Below are positions 48,088 to 58,780 of a DNA stretch of 64,000 nt, piece by piece (position 1 is the stretch's first letter; each line of letters opens with the position of its first letter). Origin of the DNA: Bradyrhizobium diazoefficiens (GTDB taxonomy: Bacteria > Pseudomonadota > Alphaproteobacteria > Rhizobiales > Xanthobacteraceae); the NCBI RefSeq assembly GCF_016616235.1, contig NZ_CP067100.1, positions 3,965,001 through 4,029,000 on the forward strand, written 5' to 3'. A program made the translations under genes and the position numbers. The notes under the pieces are model-generated. The model had not been told where the DNA came from and ran no database searches. It saw only the letters and a program-made list of their open reading frames with translations.

Positions 48088-50169
48088 TCAGTGAGCAGGT
48101 AATTTGGCAATGGCCAGGTACGTGGATTCACTCACGCTCGATAGGCCTGAGTTCGATCCTTGAAACAGGTTGAGCAAGGGCGATTGAGCTTGATCGATGC
48201 TCTCGCTGTTTCTGACGTCGTACATGGCGGAGAAACGGTTCAACAGCTTTTCGACCTTCGCGGGATCGGACAGATCCTTGATCTTCATGTATCTGTCCAC
48301 AAACTTGGCCTGTTGATCGATCGGCATCGCCGCCATCGAATCGGGCAGGTTGAAGGTGGTCCTGAACACCTCCGAAAGAGCCTTGTCGGCAAGGATGTCG
48401 TATGCGGATGTGACGTCGCCCGCCTTGCGCTGGAAATAGAGCGCCAGCCGCACGCCGGGATTGGTATTGCCTTGCTGCTGCTCCAGGCTTTGCTGGAGAT
48501 AGTTCGACTGCGTTTCCCGGAATTGATCGCGCTTCTGTGGCCCCATCATCGGGAGGCGTGCGACGTTGCCCTTGCTGTCGAAATTGAACGACGCCACGAT
48601 TTCGGCAAAGCGAGGATCGCTCTGCGTGTTCGCAAAACTCTTCGGATCGTTCAGGTCGGAGGCGAAGATCTTCTTGAGAAATTCGGTGCTGACCTTCCTG
48701 GGATCCAACCCCTTGGCCAGCAGAATGAAGTCGACCATCGGCCGGTTTGCAAGCAGATCGGAAACACTGTCGATGCCTGCGATCGCCTCCTGATAAGCCG
48801 TCGCATCCTTGGTGGCTTCGGCCCGAACTGCCGCCTGCTGCTGGGTGCTCGCCGTGCTTGCGCTTTTCACCGCTGAAATAATGTAGTCCTTTGCAATCTG
48901 GAGGACTTCGGCAGCATCCTGCGCCACCAGGGGGGTCGTCAGATTGCCTTTTGCATCGAAGTTGAAGGCGCGTGCGAGTTGAACATATCGATCGTCCTTG
49001 AGAGTATAGACGTAGCTCTTGGGATCGCTGAGGTCGCTTTCGAGGACTTTTTTCATGGTGGCCGGCGAGATCTCTTTGGGATCGAGGCCGACGGCGCCCA
49101 GTGCAAAATCATACACGCCAGGCGTCGACACGAACGCATCGACTGATTTGATCTTGAGGAGGTCCGCTCTGAATTGCTTGATGGCCACGGCTTCGTAGAT
49201 CGGGCTTGCCGCCGCGTAGACGGCGGCCTTGCTGTCGTCGAACCGTTGTTTCGTGAGCGCGATATTTGCGGCGGTCTGCGCCGGCGTGCCGGCCGGAAGC
49301 GCCCCGTCGGGCAAGAACTCGAATGCGCCGGCCAAGTCTACAAACCCGTCAATCGTCGCGATCTGGTCGTTGAGATCGGAAACGCTCTTCGTATACGACT
49401 CCATGTGATATTTTTCGATCAGGATCTGGACCTTCAACTGGGTCACGTCAGCGCCTGGTTGCGAGAGTTGGGCTGTGTAATCGGCGATCTTTGTATTGGT
49501 GGCGCTCACATCTGATTGGGCTTGAGCAAGCTGGCCGTTGAGGCCGGTCAACTGAGACGCGAAGGTGGTGTTGACGTAGCTGTTCGGCTCGGATGGATCG
49601 GAGCGCAGGACCTGGCTTATCGTGTCACGCGGCCATTTGCTTTCATCGATCCCGAATGCCGAGTAGACGTAGTTGCGAAGACGGTCGTTGTTCAGGAACT
49701 GGTCTGCGGTGCGGATGCTGCCGATCTGGGCGCTGTAGTAATTCGAATCGTCGGCAAGTGCATCGACCCGGCTCTTCCTGGTCGCTGTGTACAGACCGAT
49801 CATCTCTTCGGTCTGGTTGTCCGATTGCGCAACCGGCGTCGCGGTGCCGCTAAAGGAAAATGCCGCGGCAAACTCCCGGTAGCGCTTGTCGACCAGCTTG
49901 TTGACGAAGCTTTGGGAGTTGGAGAGGTCACTCTCCAGCACCTTTTTCATGAACGCCTTGGCGTAGGCCATGTCTTCCAGGCCATACGCCTTCATCGCAT
50001 AATGATAGAGGCGATAGTCCTTCATGAACTCATCGACGGTCTTCACCTTGCCGATGTTGGCTTTGTAATACGCGGCCTCTCGCGCGACGTCGGGTTGCTG
50101 CTCGACCCGGGTCAGGGACTGCTTGAGATTGCGCGTAATGTAGTTGTAGCTGAAATAGGTTGATACCAT
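48088..50169 (-). CDS. DUF1217 repeat protein (flagellar-associated type)
   Basis: 693 residues built from about five DUF1217 units, near residues 1-110, 140-220, 330-410, 455-540 and 580-665. Each has a helix with D-x-F/L-hydrophobic steps followed by a D(L/P)S(D/E)xxSxVN-type segment such as ESDLSNSQSFVNKL. DUF1217 proteins are linked with flagellar gene sets in rhizobia. No signal peptide is evident and the protein may be exported another way. A role in the flagellum is inferred from the family only; no flagellar genes lie in the window. Confidence 0.82.
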   Translation of the reverse strand: MVSTYFSYNYITRNLKQSLTRVEQQPDVAREAAYYKANIGKVKTVDEFMKDYRLYHYAMKAYGLEDMAYAKAFMKKVLESDLSNSQSFVNKLVDKRYREFAAAFSFSGTATPVAQSDNQTEEMIGLYTATRKSRVDALADDSNYYSAQIGSIRTADQFLNNDRLRNYVYSAFGIDESKWPRDTISQVLRSDPSEPNSYVNTTFASQLTGLNGQLAQAQSDVSATNTKIADYTAQLSQPGADVTQLKVQILIEKYHMESYTKSVSDLNDQIATIDGFVDLAGAFEFLPDGALPAGTPAQTAANIALTKQRFDDSKAAVYAAASPIYEAVAIKQFRADLLKIKSVDAFVSTPGVYDFALGAVGLDPKEISPATMKKVLESDLSDPKSYVYTLKDDRYVQLARAFNFDAKGNLTTPLVAQDAAEVLQIAKDYIISAVKSASTASTQQQAAVRAEATKDATAYQEAIAGIDSVSDLLANRPMVDFILLAKGLDPRKVSTEFLKKIFASDLNDPKSFANTQSDPRFAEIVASFNFDSKGNVARLPMMGPQKRDQFRETQSNYLQQSLEQQQGNTNPGVRLALYFQRKAGDVTSAYDILADKALSEVFRTTFNLPDSMAAMPIDQQAKFVDRYMKIKDLSDPAKVEKLLNRFSAMYDVRNSESIDQAQSPLLNLFQGSNSGLSSVSESTYLAIAKLPAH

Positions 50170-50323
50170 CGCGCATTCCTTGCGGCTTTACGGTCCCGGA
50201 CGTCCTCATGCCGGGTTTTGTTTCTGTTTGTTGCTATCTGTTTCTCAGATGCTGCTTTCGCGAGGATTGTGTTCCTGATATGTTCCGGCCGGAAGACGGG
50301 TCAGAATAGGTTGGAAGCCGGAC

Positions 50324-51091
50324 ATGAGCCGAAGAAGCGGTCGAACCATCAACCTGCCGGCGCCTTACCTGAAACGGGTCTGGCTCGACCCCTCGCAGGT
50401 CCACGACCGCAAGGTCTATCCGTTTTGCCTGCCGATTTTTCCGGATGATTTCGAACTCAACTTCGAGGCCGCCATCACGGTCATCGTCGGAGAGAACGGC
50501 ACCGGGAAGTCGACGATCCTCGAGGGGATCGCGGCGCTCGCCGGCTACGACGATGCCGGGGGCGGCAAGGGGTACATGCCGGTCGATCACTCCGAAGCCC
50601 GCGAGAGGATGGGCAGCCAACTGTCCAGGGCGCTCCGCGCAAGCTGGCTGCCGAAGATCACCAATGGCTGGTTCCTTCGTGCCGAGAGCTTTTTTTCGGT
50701 GGCGCGATATCTGGACAAGGCGGCGCGGGATGCCGGCCAGGTCGGCCCCGATTTCCTGTCGCATTCCCACGGGGAAGGCTTCCTGCGCTTCTTCGAAGAA
50801 CGCTGCCAGCGCCAGGGCATTTTCATCTTCGACGAGCCGGAATCCGCGCTCTCGCCATCGCGGCAGATCGAATTCCTCAAGCTGCTGCGCCGCATGGACG
50901 AGTCCCGAATCTGCCAGGTCATCATGGCGACCCACTCGCCGATGCTGATGGCCTATCCCGGCGCGCGGCTGCTGCGGCTCGGGAAATACGGGCTGGAGCC
51001 GACGAGGGTCGAAGAGACCGATCATTATCGGGTGATGCGGGAGTTCTGCGACGATCCGCGCGGGTTCGTGGAGGCGACGCTGGAGGAGTGA
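50324..51091 (+). CDS. AAA/ABC-type ATPase
   Basis: 255 residues from the ATG at 50324. The P-loop is VIVGENGTGKSTILEGIAAL, the Walker B IFIFDEPESALSPSRQ, and the switch His ATHSPMLMAYP. No membrane, zinc-hook or nuclease domain is present. The fold is that of the small soluble ABC/RecF-like ATPases that often act with DNA or as generic energy modules. The function is unknown and no partner gene is adjacent. Confidence 0.87.
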   Translation: MSRRSGRTINLPAPYLKRVWLDPSQVHDRKVYPFCLPIFPDDFELNFEAAITVIVGENGTGKSTILEGIAALAGYDDAGGGKGYMPVDHSEARERMGSQLSRALRASWLPKITNGWFLRAESFFSVARYLDKAARDAGQVGPDFLSHSHGEGFLRFFEERCQRQGIFIFDEPESALSPSRQIEFLKLLRRMDESRICQVIMATHSPMLMAYPGARLLRLGKYGLEPTRVEETDHYRVMREFCDDPRGFVEATLEE

Positions 51092-52072
51092 GGTTGGACT
51101 GACGATCGGTCTCTCCATCGTCATTGCGAGCGAAGCGAAGCAATCCAAAATCCCCTGCGGAGACAGTCTGGATCGCTTCGCTGCGCTCGCAATGACGGAG
51201 TGTGATGTTAGTCGCTCCTCTCGTGTCCTGGACGCGACGCAGCGCGCAAGCGGTGCGGCGCAGAGCCGGGACCCAGGAGACGCACTGATCGCTGGTGCGT
51301 GGGCCTCCGGCTCTGCAGCGCACCGCCGAAGGGGGGCGCTGCGCTGCGTCCGGGGCACGAGAGCGGAATTCATCTTGGCATCCGAATCCAAATCGTAAGC
51401 GCGGCTTCGCATTCTCGCGGCCTATTCCGCCCGAGCTTTGCCTTAGTCGCCGCCCTCGAAAGTGCCGAGGGCGCAGGGAAGGCCGGGTGCCGGCCGGGCA
51501 CCCACGGTCCACTGTGCGAAGCGTGTGCTTGAAAAACTGCACAGCGGCATACAGGTGAAGCCAAACATCCGGCCTTCCCTGCGCAGTGGTTTGACGGCTT
51601 ATGTCGCGCTCTCCCCGGGGAGCGATGCACTATTGCCCCCGTCGCCTTGCGGATGGCTGATGCACGGACCCGGTCGGGCCGCCACATCACCGCAACACTT
51701 GGCGCACAGACCCCGGGCGCCAGGACCACACGATTTTGCCGTACGCGAGGCTGCACCGGTCGTGTGCGCGCAGCGTTCGCTCACGGTTTCCCGCCCTGCA
51801 AACCACCGTCGCGCCGACGCCGCCTGCGTCCACCACGTCCCATCCCGCATTCGTGACGATCGCGATACGCCCCTCGGCTCGGAATAGGATGGCCGCAACA
51901 TGCGTTAATTCCGAATTCGAGTAAAGCGAATTATTTTGGCTAAGGCGGATTGACCGCGATGTGGGGTGTTTTGCCCGTCGGGCAGCGCTAGGGATGGTGG
52001 ACAAGTGCGCAATGTGCAGGGAGAGCTAGCGAGGCGTAACCCGCCGCCTTCGCGTTGGGACGGGCCGGCGGA
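51092..52072. repeat. Gene-free island of dispersed repeats
   Basis: About 980 bp without a credible gene. It contains at least four repeat types end to end: an inverted repeat at 51119-51197, a GGGACCCAGG-type unit at about 51211-51362, a long element at about 51400-51900 that includes a GGCCGGGTGCCGGCCGGGCACCC core, and TTTTGCCCGTCGGGC at about 51968-51983. Several short ORFs lie here but look like translated repeats. I recognise these as intergenic families of Bradyrhizobium and Rhodopseudomonas. Confidence 0.75.
51119..51197. repeat. Dispersed inverted repeat (CGTCATTGCGAGCGAAGCG type)
   Basis: The left arm (51119-51147) starts CGTCATTGCGAGCGAAG and ends CAATCCA. The right arm (51169-51197) starts TGGATCGCTTCG and ends GCAATGACG. 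This is a widely distributed extragenic palindrome of alphaproteobacteria. It lies just downstream of the ATPase gene and may be transcribed with it. Confidence 0.85.
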
Positions 52073-52100
52073 TTACGCTTCGCTCATCCGCCCTACGATC
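52040..52100. repeat. GGATTACGCTTCGCTCATCCGCC-type repeat overlapping the HAD gene end
   Basis: Contains CGGATTACGCTTCG followed by CTCATCCGCCCTAC, the classic proteobacterial extragenic palindrome half, preceded by CGTAACCCGCCGCC. It overlaps the last codons of the HAD phosphatase gene, whose C-terminal GRMSEA residues are repeat-encoded. Confidence 0.7.
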
Positions 52101-52729
52101 TCGGCCCGGCACAACGTGCGCGCAATATCGTCCATCCGCTCGAACACAATGTCGGGCGCGTGCGCCCGCAGCGCGGCCGGCGCCGCGTAGCCCCAACACA
52201 CTGCGCCGCAGGCGATACCTACCGCACGAGCGGCCTCGATATCGCGCACCTCGTCGCCGATCGCAATCGCCCGCGCAGGGGCCACATTTGCGCGGGCGAT
52301 GACCCGACGGAATTTCGCGGGCTTGCCGAACAGCGACGCTGCGCAGTCGAAATGCGAGAACAGGGCGGCGGTCGCACCCAGCTTCGCCCGCGCATTGGCT
52401 TCGCTGTCAGACGTCACCAGCGCCAGCTGCACGTCGTTCTCAGCCAGCGTCCGCAGCATCGTCTCGACGCCGGCAAACAGCGAAATCTCCGCCGCTGCCT
52501 CGCCCTTCAACCGCCGGGCATGCCGCGCGATCGCCGGCAGCTTCCACAAGGGTACCTCGAGCCCGGAGAGGATTTCGCGCGTCGAGGCATGCCGCAGCCC
52601 CTCGACGTCCTCATCCGCGACGCGGCGAAAGCCGAAGCGATCGGCGACATCGTTGATGGTGCGCAGGAACCACGGGAAGCTGTCGACCAGCGTGCCGTCG
52701 AGATCGAAGATGGCGAGGGCGTAGGGCAT
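52073..52729 (-). CDS. HAD-superfamily phosphatase
   Basis: 218 residues. Subfamily IA signature: motif I FDLDGTLVDSFP, motif II VTSDSE, motif III Lys in GKPAKF and motif IV GDEVRDIEAA. A Mg-dependent phosphohydrolase, perhaps phosphoglycolate phosphatase-like, but the substrate is not known. The last residues come from an extragenic repeat (52040-52100), so the original C-terminus was probably changed by repeat insertion. Confidence 0.87.
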   Translation of the reverse strand: MPYALAIFDLDGTLVDSFPWFLRTINDVADRFGFRRVADEDVEGLRHASTREILSGLEVPLWKLPAIARHARRLKGEAAAEISLFAGVETMLRTLAENDVQLALVTSDSEANARAKLGATAALFSHFDCAASLFGKPAKFRRVIARANVAPARAIAIGDEVRDIEAARAVGIACGAVCWGYAAPAALRAHAPDIVFERMDDIARTLCRAEIVGRMSEA

Positions 52730-52814
52730 GGGCGGGGAAGTGCGCGCATCGGGCCTGCTGGCGATCCGCTGACAGATGCTTTTGGAGATGCTATATTGAT
52801 CTCAGAGGTGACAG

Positions 52815-53042
52815 ATGTCGGAGCTACTGGCAAGGATTACGGTCGATCCGCAGCGTATGCATGGACGCCCTTGCATTCGCGATCTGCGCATCACGGTTGC
52901 CGACGTCCTGGGGCTGCTGTCAGCGGGACAGTCGCGGGAGAGCATCCTCGAAGATTATCCCTATCTGGAAGAGTCCGACATTGACGCGGTGCTCGCCTAT
53001 GCTGCGCGTCAGGTCGATCACCCGATCATAGCGGCCAAATAG
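52815..53042 (+). CDS. DUF433 antitoxin
   Basis: 75 residues of the DUF433 family: RITVDPQRMHGRPCIRDLRI with the following VADVLGLLSAGQS are characteristic. It is thought to act as the DNA-binding antitoxin partner of DUF5615 PIN-like toxins. The toxin gene starts 1 bp after its stop, which supports a co-translated pair. Confidence 0.88.
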   Translation: MSELLARITVDPQRMHGRPCIRDLRITVADVLGLLSAGQSRESILEDYPYLEESDIDAVLAYAARQVDHPIIAAK

Positions 53043-53043
53043 C

Positions 53044-53379
53044 TTGCCTTATCTGATCGACGCTCAGCTTCCTCCTGCCCTCGCGGAAGCCATGCGTCGC
53101 GCCGGATACGAGGCGATCCATGTCGCCGAGGTCGGGATGGCAAACGCGATCGACGGGATGATCTGGAACGAGGCCATTTCCCGGTCGGCCATTCTCGTCA
53201 CGAAGGATCGCGACTTCTCGCTTCTCCGCGCCGCAAAGCGGCAGGGACCGGTCGTGCTTTGGGTGCGTATTGGCAACATCGACAATCGCGCCCTGATCCG
53301 CCAGTTCCTCGGCGCCATGCCGCAAATTGTCGAAGCGGTAGCGCGTGGCGAGGCGGTCGTCGAATTTGCCGCCAGCTAG
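53044..53379 (+). CDS. DUF5615 PIN-like toxin
   Basis: 111 residues from a TTG start immediately after the DUF433 gene. The PIN-like fold has an N-terminal MPYLIDAQLPPALAEA, with the acidic Asp of the first strand, and ILVTKDRDFSLLR for the central Asp pair. These are presumed RNases, toxic unless bound by DUF433. The start is set by the lack of an alternative ATG. Confidence 0.87.
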   Translation: MPYLIDAQLPPALAEAMRRAGYEAIHVAEVGMANAIDGMIWNEAISRSAILVTKDRDFSLLRAAKRQGPVVLWVRIGNIDNRALIRQFLGAMPQIVEAVARGEAVVEFAAS

Positions 53380-53380
53380 A

Positions 53381-54145
53381 CTAGTCATAGCCCAGTCGGC
53401 GACCGGGCTGATTTGGCACATCCTCGTTCACATCGATATAGATCTTATCGACACAGCGTTGCACGGTGCGATGATAGTTCCCGCCGCGCCATTCCCCCTC
53501 GCGGATCTCCACATCGCTAACCTGTGCCACGGTAAGGCAGCGCCATTCGCCACCGGCTGGCAGCTTGCTCCTGCTTAATCCGCCAAATTGAAAGACCAAC
53601 GCCCGTTCTTGTCCGTTAGTATGTCCGAGAATGTGGGGGCATACTTCACGACGAACACCGTTGTAGTTTAATGAAACGGGCACGCGCCTCAATATCGCCT
53701 GTGCGAGCATTTCGTAAGCAGCACTATGGCTGGACCTGACGATTTCGAAGGCTCTGTCGCGTGTACGCCCATACCGATAGACGGAGAAGTCTTCGCCGAA
53801 ACTCGCCGCTCGCGTAATCCCAAGCCGTTCCATCACAGCGAAGCTCGTTCGGTCTACTAACGAGAAGTCCTGATCCCGAAATGAAGCTCCTATCCCCCAG
53901 GCCACCTCGAGGTCAGCACTGGTAACCGGCTCGATGCGCACGACGCTGTTGCGAACACGATCCCAAAATGTTTCAGCCACGTTCCGGTTGAATCGGCTTC
54001 TAAGTAATAGCCATGTCTCGGCGAGCACTTGATCGGTCATCACCGGATCAGGAAAACTTTGGAGGATTGCTTTGGCTACGGAATTATTTCGGTCTCGCTT
54101 TGCGACCGCTGCAAACCAGACCGACGTGTCAACAAAGACACTCAA
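53381..54145 (-). CDS. PIN-domain toxin with extra C-terminal domain
   Basis: 254 residues from a TTG start that overlaps the antitoxin stop (TTGA). Residues 1-132 form a VapC-type PIN domain: D6 in FVDTSVW, E43 in LAETW and D98 in SLVDRTS. The usual fourth acidic site (TFDxxF) reads SFGEDF, with Gly for the Asp and Glu next to it. Residues about 140-254 are an added domain, including SLNYNGVRREVCPHILGH, LVFQFGG and WRCLTVAQVSDVEI. The alternating beta pattern suggests a WYL/SH3-like fold. The frame is continuous, so this is a true fusion. Confidence 0.75.
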   Translation of the reverse strand: MSVFVDTSVWFAAVAKRDRNNSVAKAILQSFPDPVMTDQVLAETWLLLRSRFNRNVAETFWDRVRNSVVRIEPVTSADLEVAWGIGASFRDQDFSLVDRTSFAVMERLGITRAASFGEDFSVYRYGRTRDRAFEIVRSSHSAAYEMLAQAILRRVPVSLNYNGVRREVCPHILGHTNGQERALVFQFGGLSRSKLPAGGEWRCLTVAQVSDVEIREGEWRGGNYHRTVQRCVDKIYIDVNEDVPNQPGRRLGYD

Positions 54146-54438
54146 CGGCGGCGCGATTTGAGCTTGAGTTTCATTTTTTTGCGCCCGCGTTGCGAGGGAT
54201 GCACATCCAGTATCGCTTCCGCAATCATTTCGTCTTTCTGATCTGCGATCTCGGTTTCTGGCCCTTCTTCGGCGAGATCGAAAACAGTGGAAATGTCGAG
54301 CTTTCTGTCCGCTTCGCCCAAGTCGTCGACCACGAGCCGCCTCACATATTCGGCGAACGATATCTTCTTCTCGGCGGCTTTGGCTTGTGCCCGCCGCCGA
54401 GTTTCTGGATCGAGCGTGACTTGCGTTCTGTCGCTCAT
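54142..54438 (-). CDS. Ribbon-helix-helix-type antitoxin
   Basis: 98 residues. The N-terminal segment TQVTLDPETRRRAQAKAAEK and following AEYVRRLVVDDLG look like a small ribbon-helix-helix antitoxin. The C-terminal tail is acidic then strongly Lys/Arg-rich. It immediately precedes and overlaps the PIN-domain gene, the standard antitoxin-first order. Confidence 0.82.
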   Translation of the reverse strand: MSDRTQVTLDPETRRRAQAKAAEKKISFAEYVRRLVVDDLGEADRKLDISTVFDLAEEGPETEIADQKDEMIAEAILDVHPSQRGRKKMKLKLKSRRR

Positions 54439-54529
54439 GGGCTGCTCCGAGCCGACCCCAGCGCCATCATGCCATCATACCCCGGCTTTAGCAATATCAG
54501 CCGAGGCAGGTCTCAGACCTTAACCGAAT

Positions 54530-57514
<2,985 letters not shown>

Positions 57515-57611
57515 CCGAGTTGCCCTCAAGGAATCCCATGGGCGCGCGACCGCGCCAACGCTGGAGGCACGCTTCGCCGGAACCGGGATCGGCACCGATG
57601 GGTATGGCAGC

Positions 57612-57626
57612 GAACGTAGGAAGAAC
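57612..57626 (-). promoter_or_regulatory. LexA-type box upstream of uvrA
   Basis: GAAC-GTAGGAA-GAAC on the + strand, read as GTTC-N7-GTTC in the direction of uvrA. Alphaproteobacterial LexA binds GTTC-N7-GTTC direct repeats, and uvrA is a usual SOS target. It lies 98 bp upstream of the uvrA start. Confidence 0.75.
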
Positions 57627-57718
57627 GAGAACGGATTTCCAGTGGGACTTGCGAATCGTCAACGGATTGTTGGCGCGCTGGCGGCATCTGGCAGGAGCGG
57701 CGGCATCCGGAACAGCCG

Positions 57719-57744
57719 AAGGGCCGGCGCGAGGCCGGCCCTTC
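57719..57744 (-). terminator. Terminator hairpin after OMP gene 1
   Basis: GGGCCGGC (57721-57728) and GCCGGCCC (57734-57741) with a 5-nt loop. On the minus strand it is followed by TTCGG. It is one of three near-identical hairpins downstream of the OMP genes. Confidence 0.7.
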
Positions 57745-57836
57745 GTTCGCGGTTGAGTGCAGACTTGGGGTGCAGACTTGGGGGAATCCGCACGTGAGCA
57801 GGACCTGGGGAGTCCTTGGGGATTCGTAGCCGGGGC

Positions 57837-58625
57837 TCAGTATTTGACGACGACCGGGCCGCCCCAGCGATAGTTGACGCGGATCAGGCCGATATCGACG
57901 TCCTGCCCGATCCGTTCGGTGCGCACGGGCGGGACGAGGATCGCGCTGGCGAGGTCGCCGCCGTGATGTCCAAGGAACAGATGGTCGTACTCGCCGCCGA
58001 CCGACCAATTCTCCGCAAAGGCGTATTCCACGCCAAAGCCGGCGCTATAGCCCCAGCGGGTCTGGTTCAACGTGTTGGATACGACGCCAACGCTCGGAAT
58101 GAACTCGTCGTATCTGTCGTGCGCGACGGCTGCGCCCGCCTTGCCGTAGAACAGCAGGCTGTTCACGGTGTAGCCGAGCTGGCCGGTGAACAGACCAAAG
58201 CTGTTGATCGTGGTCCGGTTGTTGAGCGGCGCCAGCGCGAAGCTGACATTGCTGCCTTTGAAGTCGGCCCAGTTGCCCTGGGCTTCGACGCCGAGCACCC
58301 AGTGCGCCTTCTGCCAGCGATAGCCGAGCTGGGCACCTGCTGTGCCGCCGCTTGCATTGTGGCAGCCTTCGCCAACGCCCGGGTCGATGGGAACGCCGGC
58401 GACGGCGACGACACTCCAGCAGGCATGCGCAAGGCCACCGCCGCCATTGATGCCGACATAGACGCCCGTCCAGTCGAAGGCGAGCACGGGCGCCACCACC
58501 GGCGCCTTGCCGTAAAGCGGAAGATCGGCAGCACCTGCCGGCGCGACCGCACCGAGTGCAAACAAGCTGACCGCGGCCAGCGCGCAAGTCTTCAGCGCGC
58601 AAGTCTTCAGCGCCGATGCCTTCAT
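57837..58625 (-). CDS. Outer-membrane beta-barrel protein 1 (Omp25-like)
   Basis: 262 residues from the ATG at 58625. The signal peptide ends near PAGA-ADLPLYG. The barrel follows, with Trp/Tyr-rich strands (FDWTGVYVGINGGGG, QLGYRWQKAHWVLGVEAQG) and a terminal aromatic residue (VVVKY), typical of small rhizobial OMPs. The C-terminal region (RTERIGQDVDIGLIRVNYRW) is nearly the same as in OMP 3. The n-region of the signal peptide contains a perfect 15-bp tandem duplication (58581-58595 and 58596-58610) encoding two KTCAL units. Confidence 0.9.
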   Translation of the reverse strand: MKASALKTCALKTCALAAVSLFALGAVAPAGAADLPLYGKAPVVAPVLAFDWTGVYVGINGGGGLAHACWSVVAVAGVPIDPGVGEGCHNASGGTAGAQLGYRWQKAHWVLGVEAQGNWADFKGSNVSFALAPLNNRTTINSFGLFTGQLGYTVNSLLFYGKAGAAVAHDRYDEFIPSVGVVSNTLNQTRWGYSAGFGVEYAFAENWSVGGEYDHLFLGHHGGDLASAILVPPVRTERIGQDVDIGLIRVNYRWGGPVVVKY

Positions 58626-58716
58626 TTCACGTCCCCAACTCAACGAGCCATTCTGCCTGAGGCGATCTGCACCCCATGACTCCCAGACGATTCGGTCCGC
58701 TGCCGCACGAAAACAA

Positions 58717-58744
58717 AAAGGCCGGCGCGAGGCCGGCCTTTCGT
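58717..58744 (-). terminator. Rho-independent terminator after OMP gene 2
   Basis: AAAGGCCGGC / GCCGGCCTTT stem with a GCGAG-type loop. On the minus strand it is followed by TTGTTTTCG. It is the same hairpin as those after OMP genes 1 and 3. Confidence 0.85.
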
Positions 58745-58780
58745 GACGATGACGTCGGTCGTGAAGATCAGTACTGCAGC

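Larger units (their letters stand above)
57515..57836. other. Intergenic region between uvrA and OMP gene 1
   Basis: 322 bp. It holds the uvrA promoter with the LexA-type box at 57612-57626, the OMP terminator at 57719-57744, and a perfect 13-bp tandem repeat (TGCAGACTTGGGG) at 57758-57770 and 57771-57783. No gene is credible here. Confidence 0.7.

Noticed and set aside
51370..52004. Several 60-141 residue ORFs in the repeat island
   Set aside because: They are translated dispersed repeats without ribosome-binding sites or domain matches; similar ORFs are often misannotated in Bradyrhizobium.
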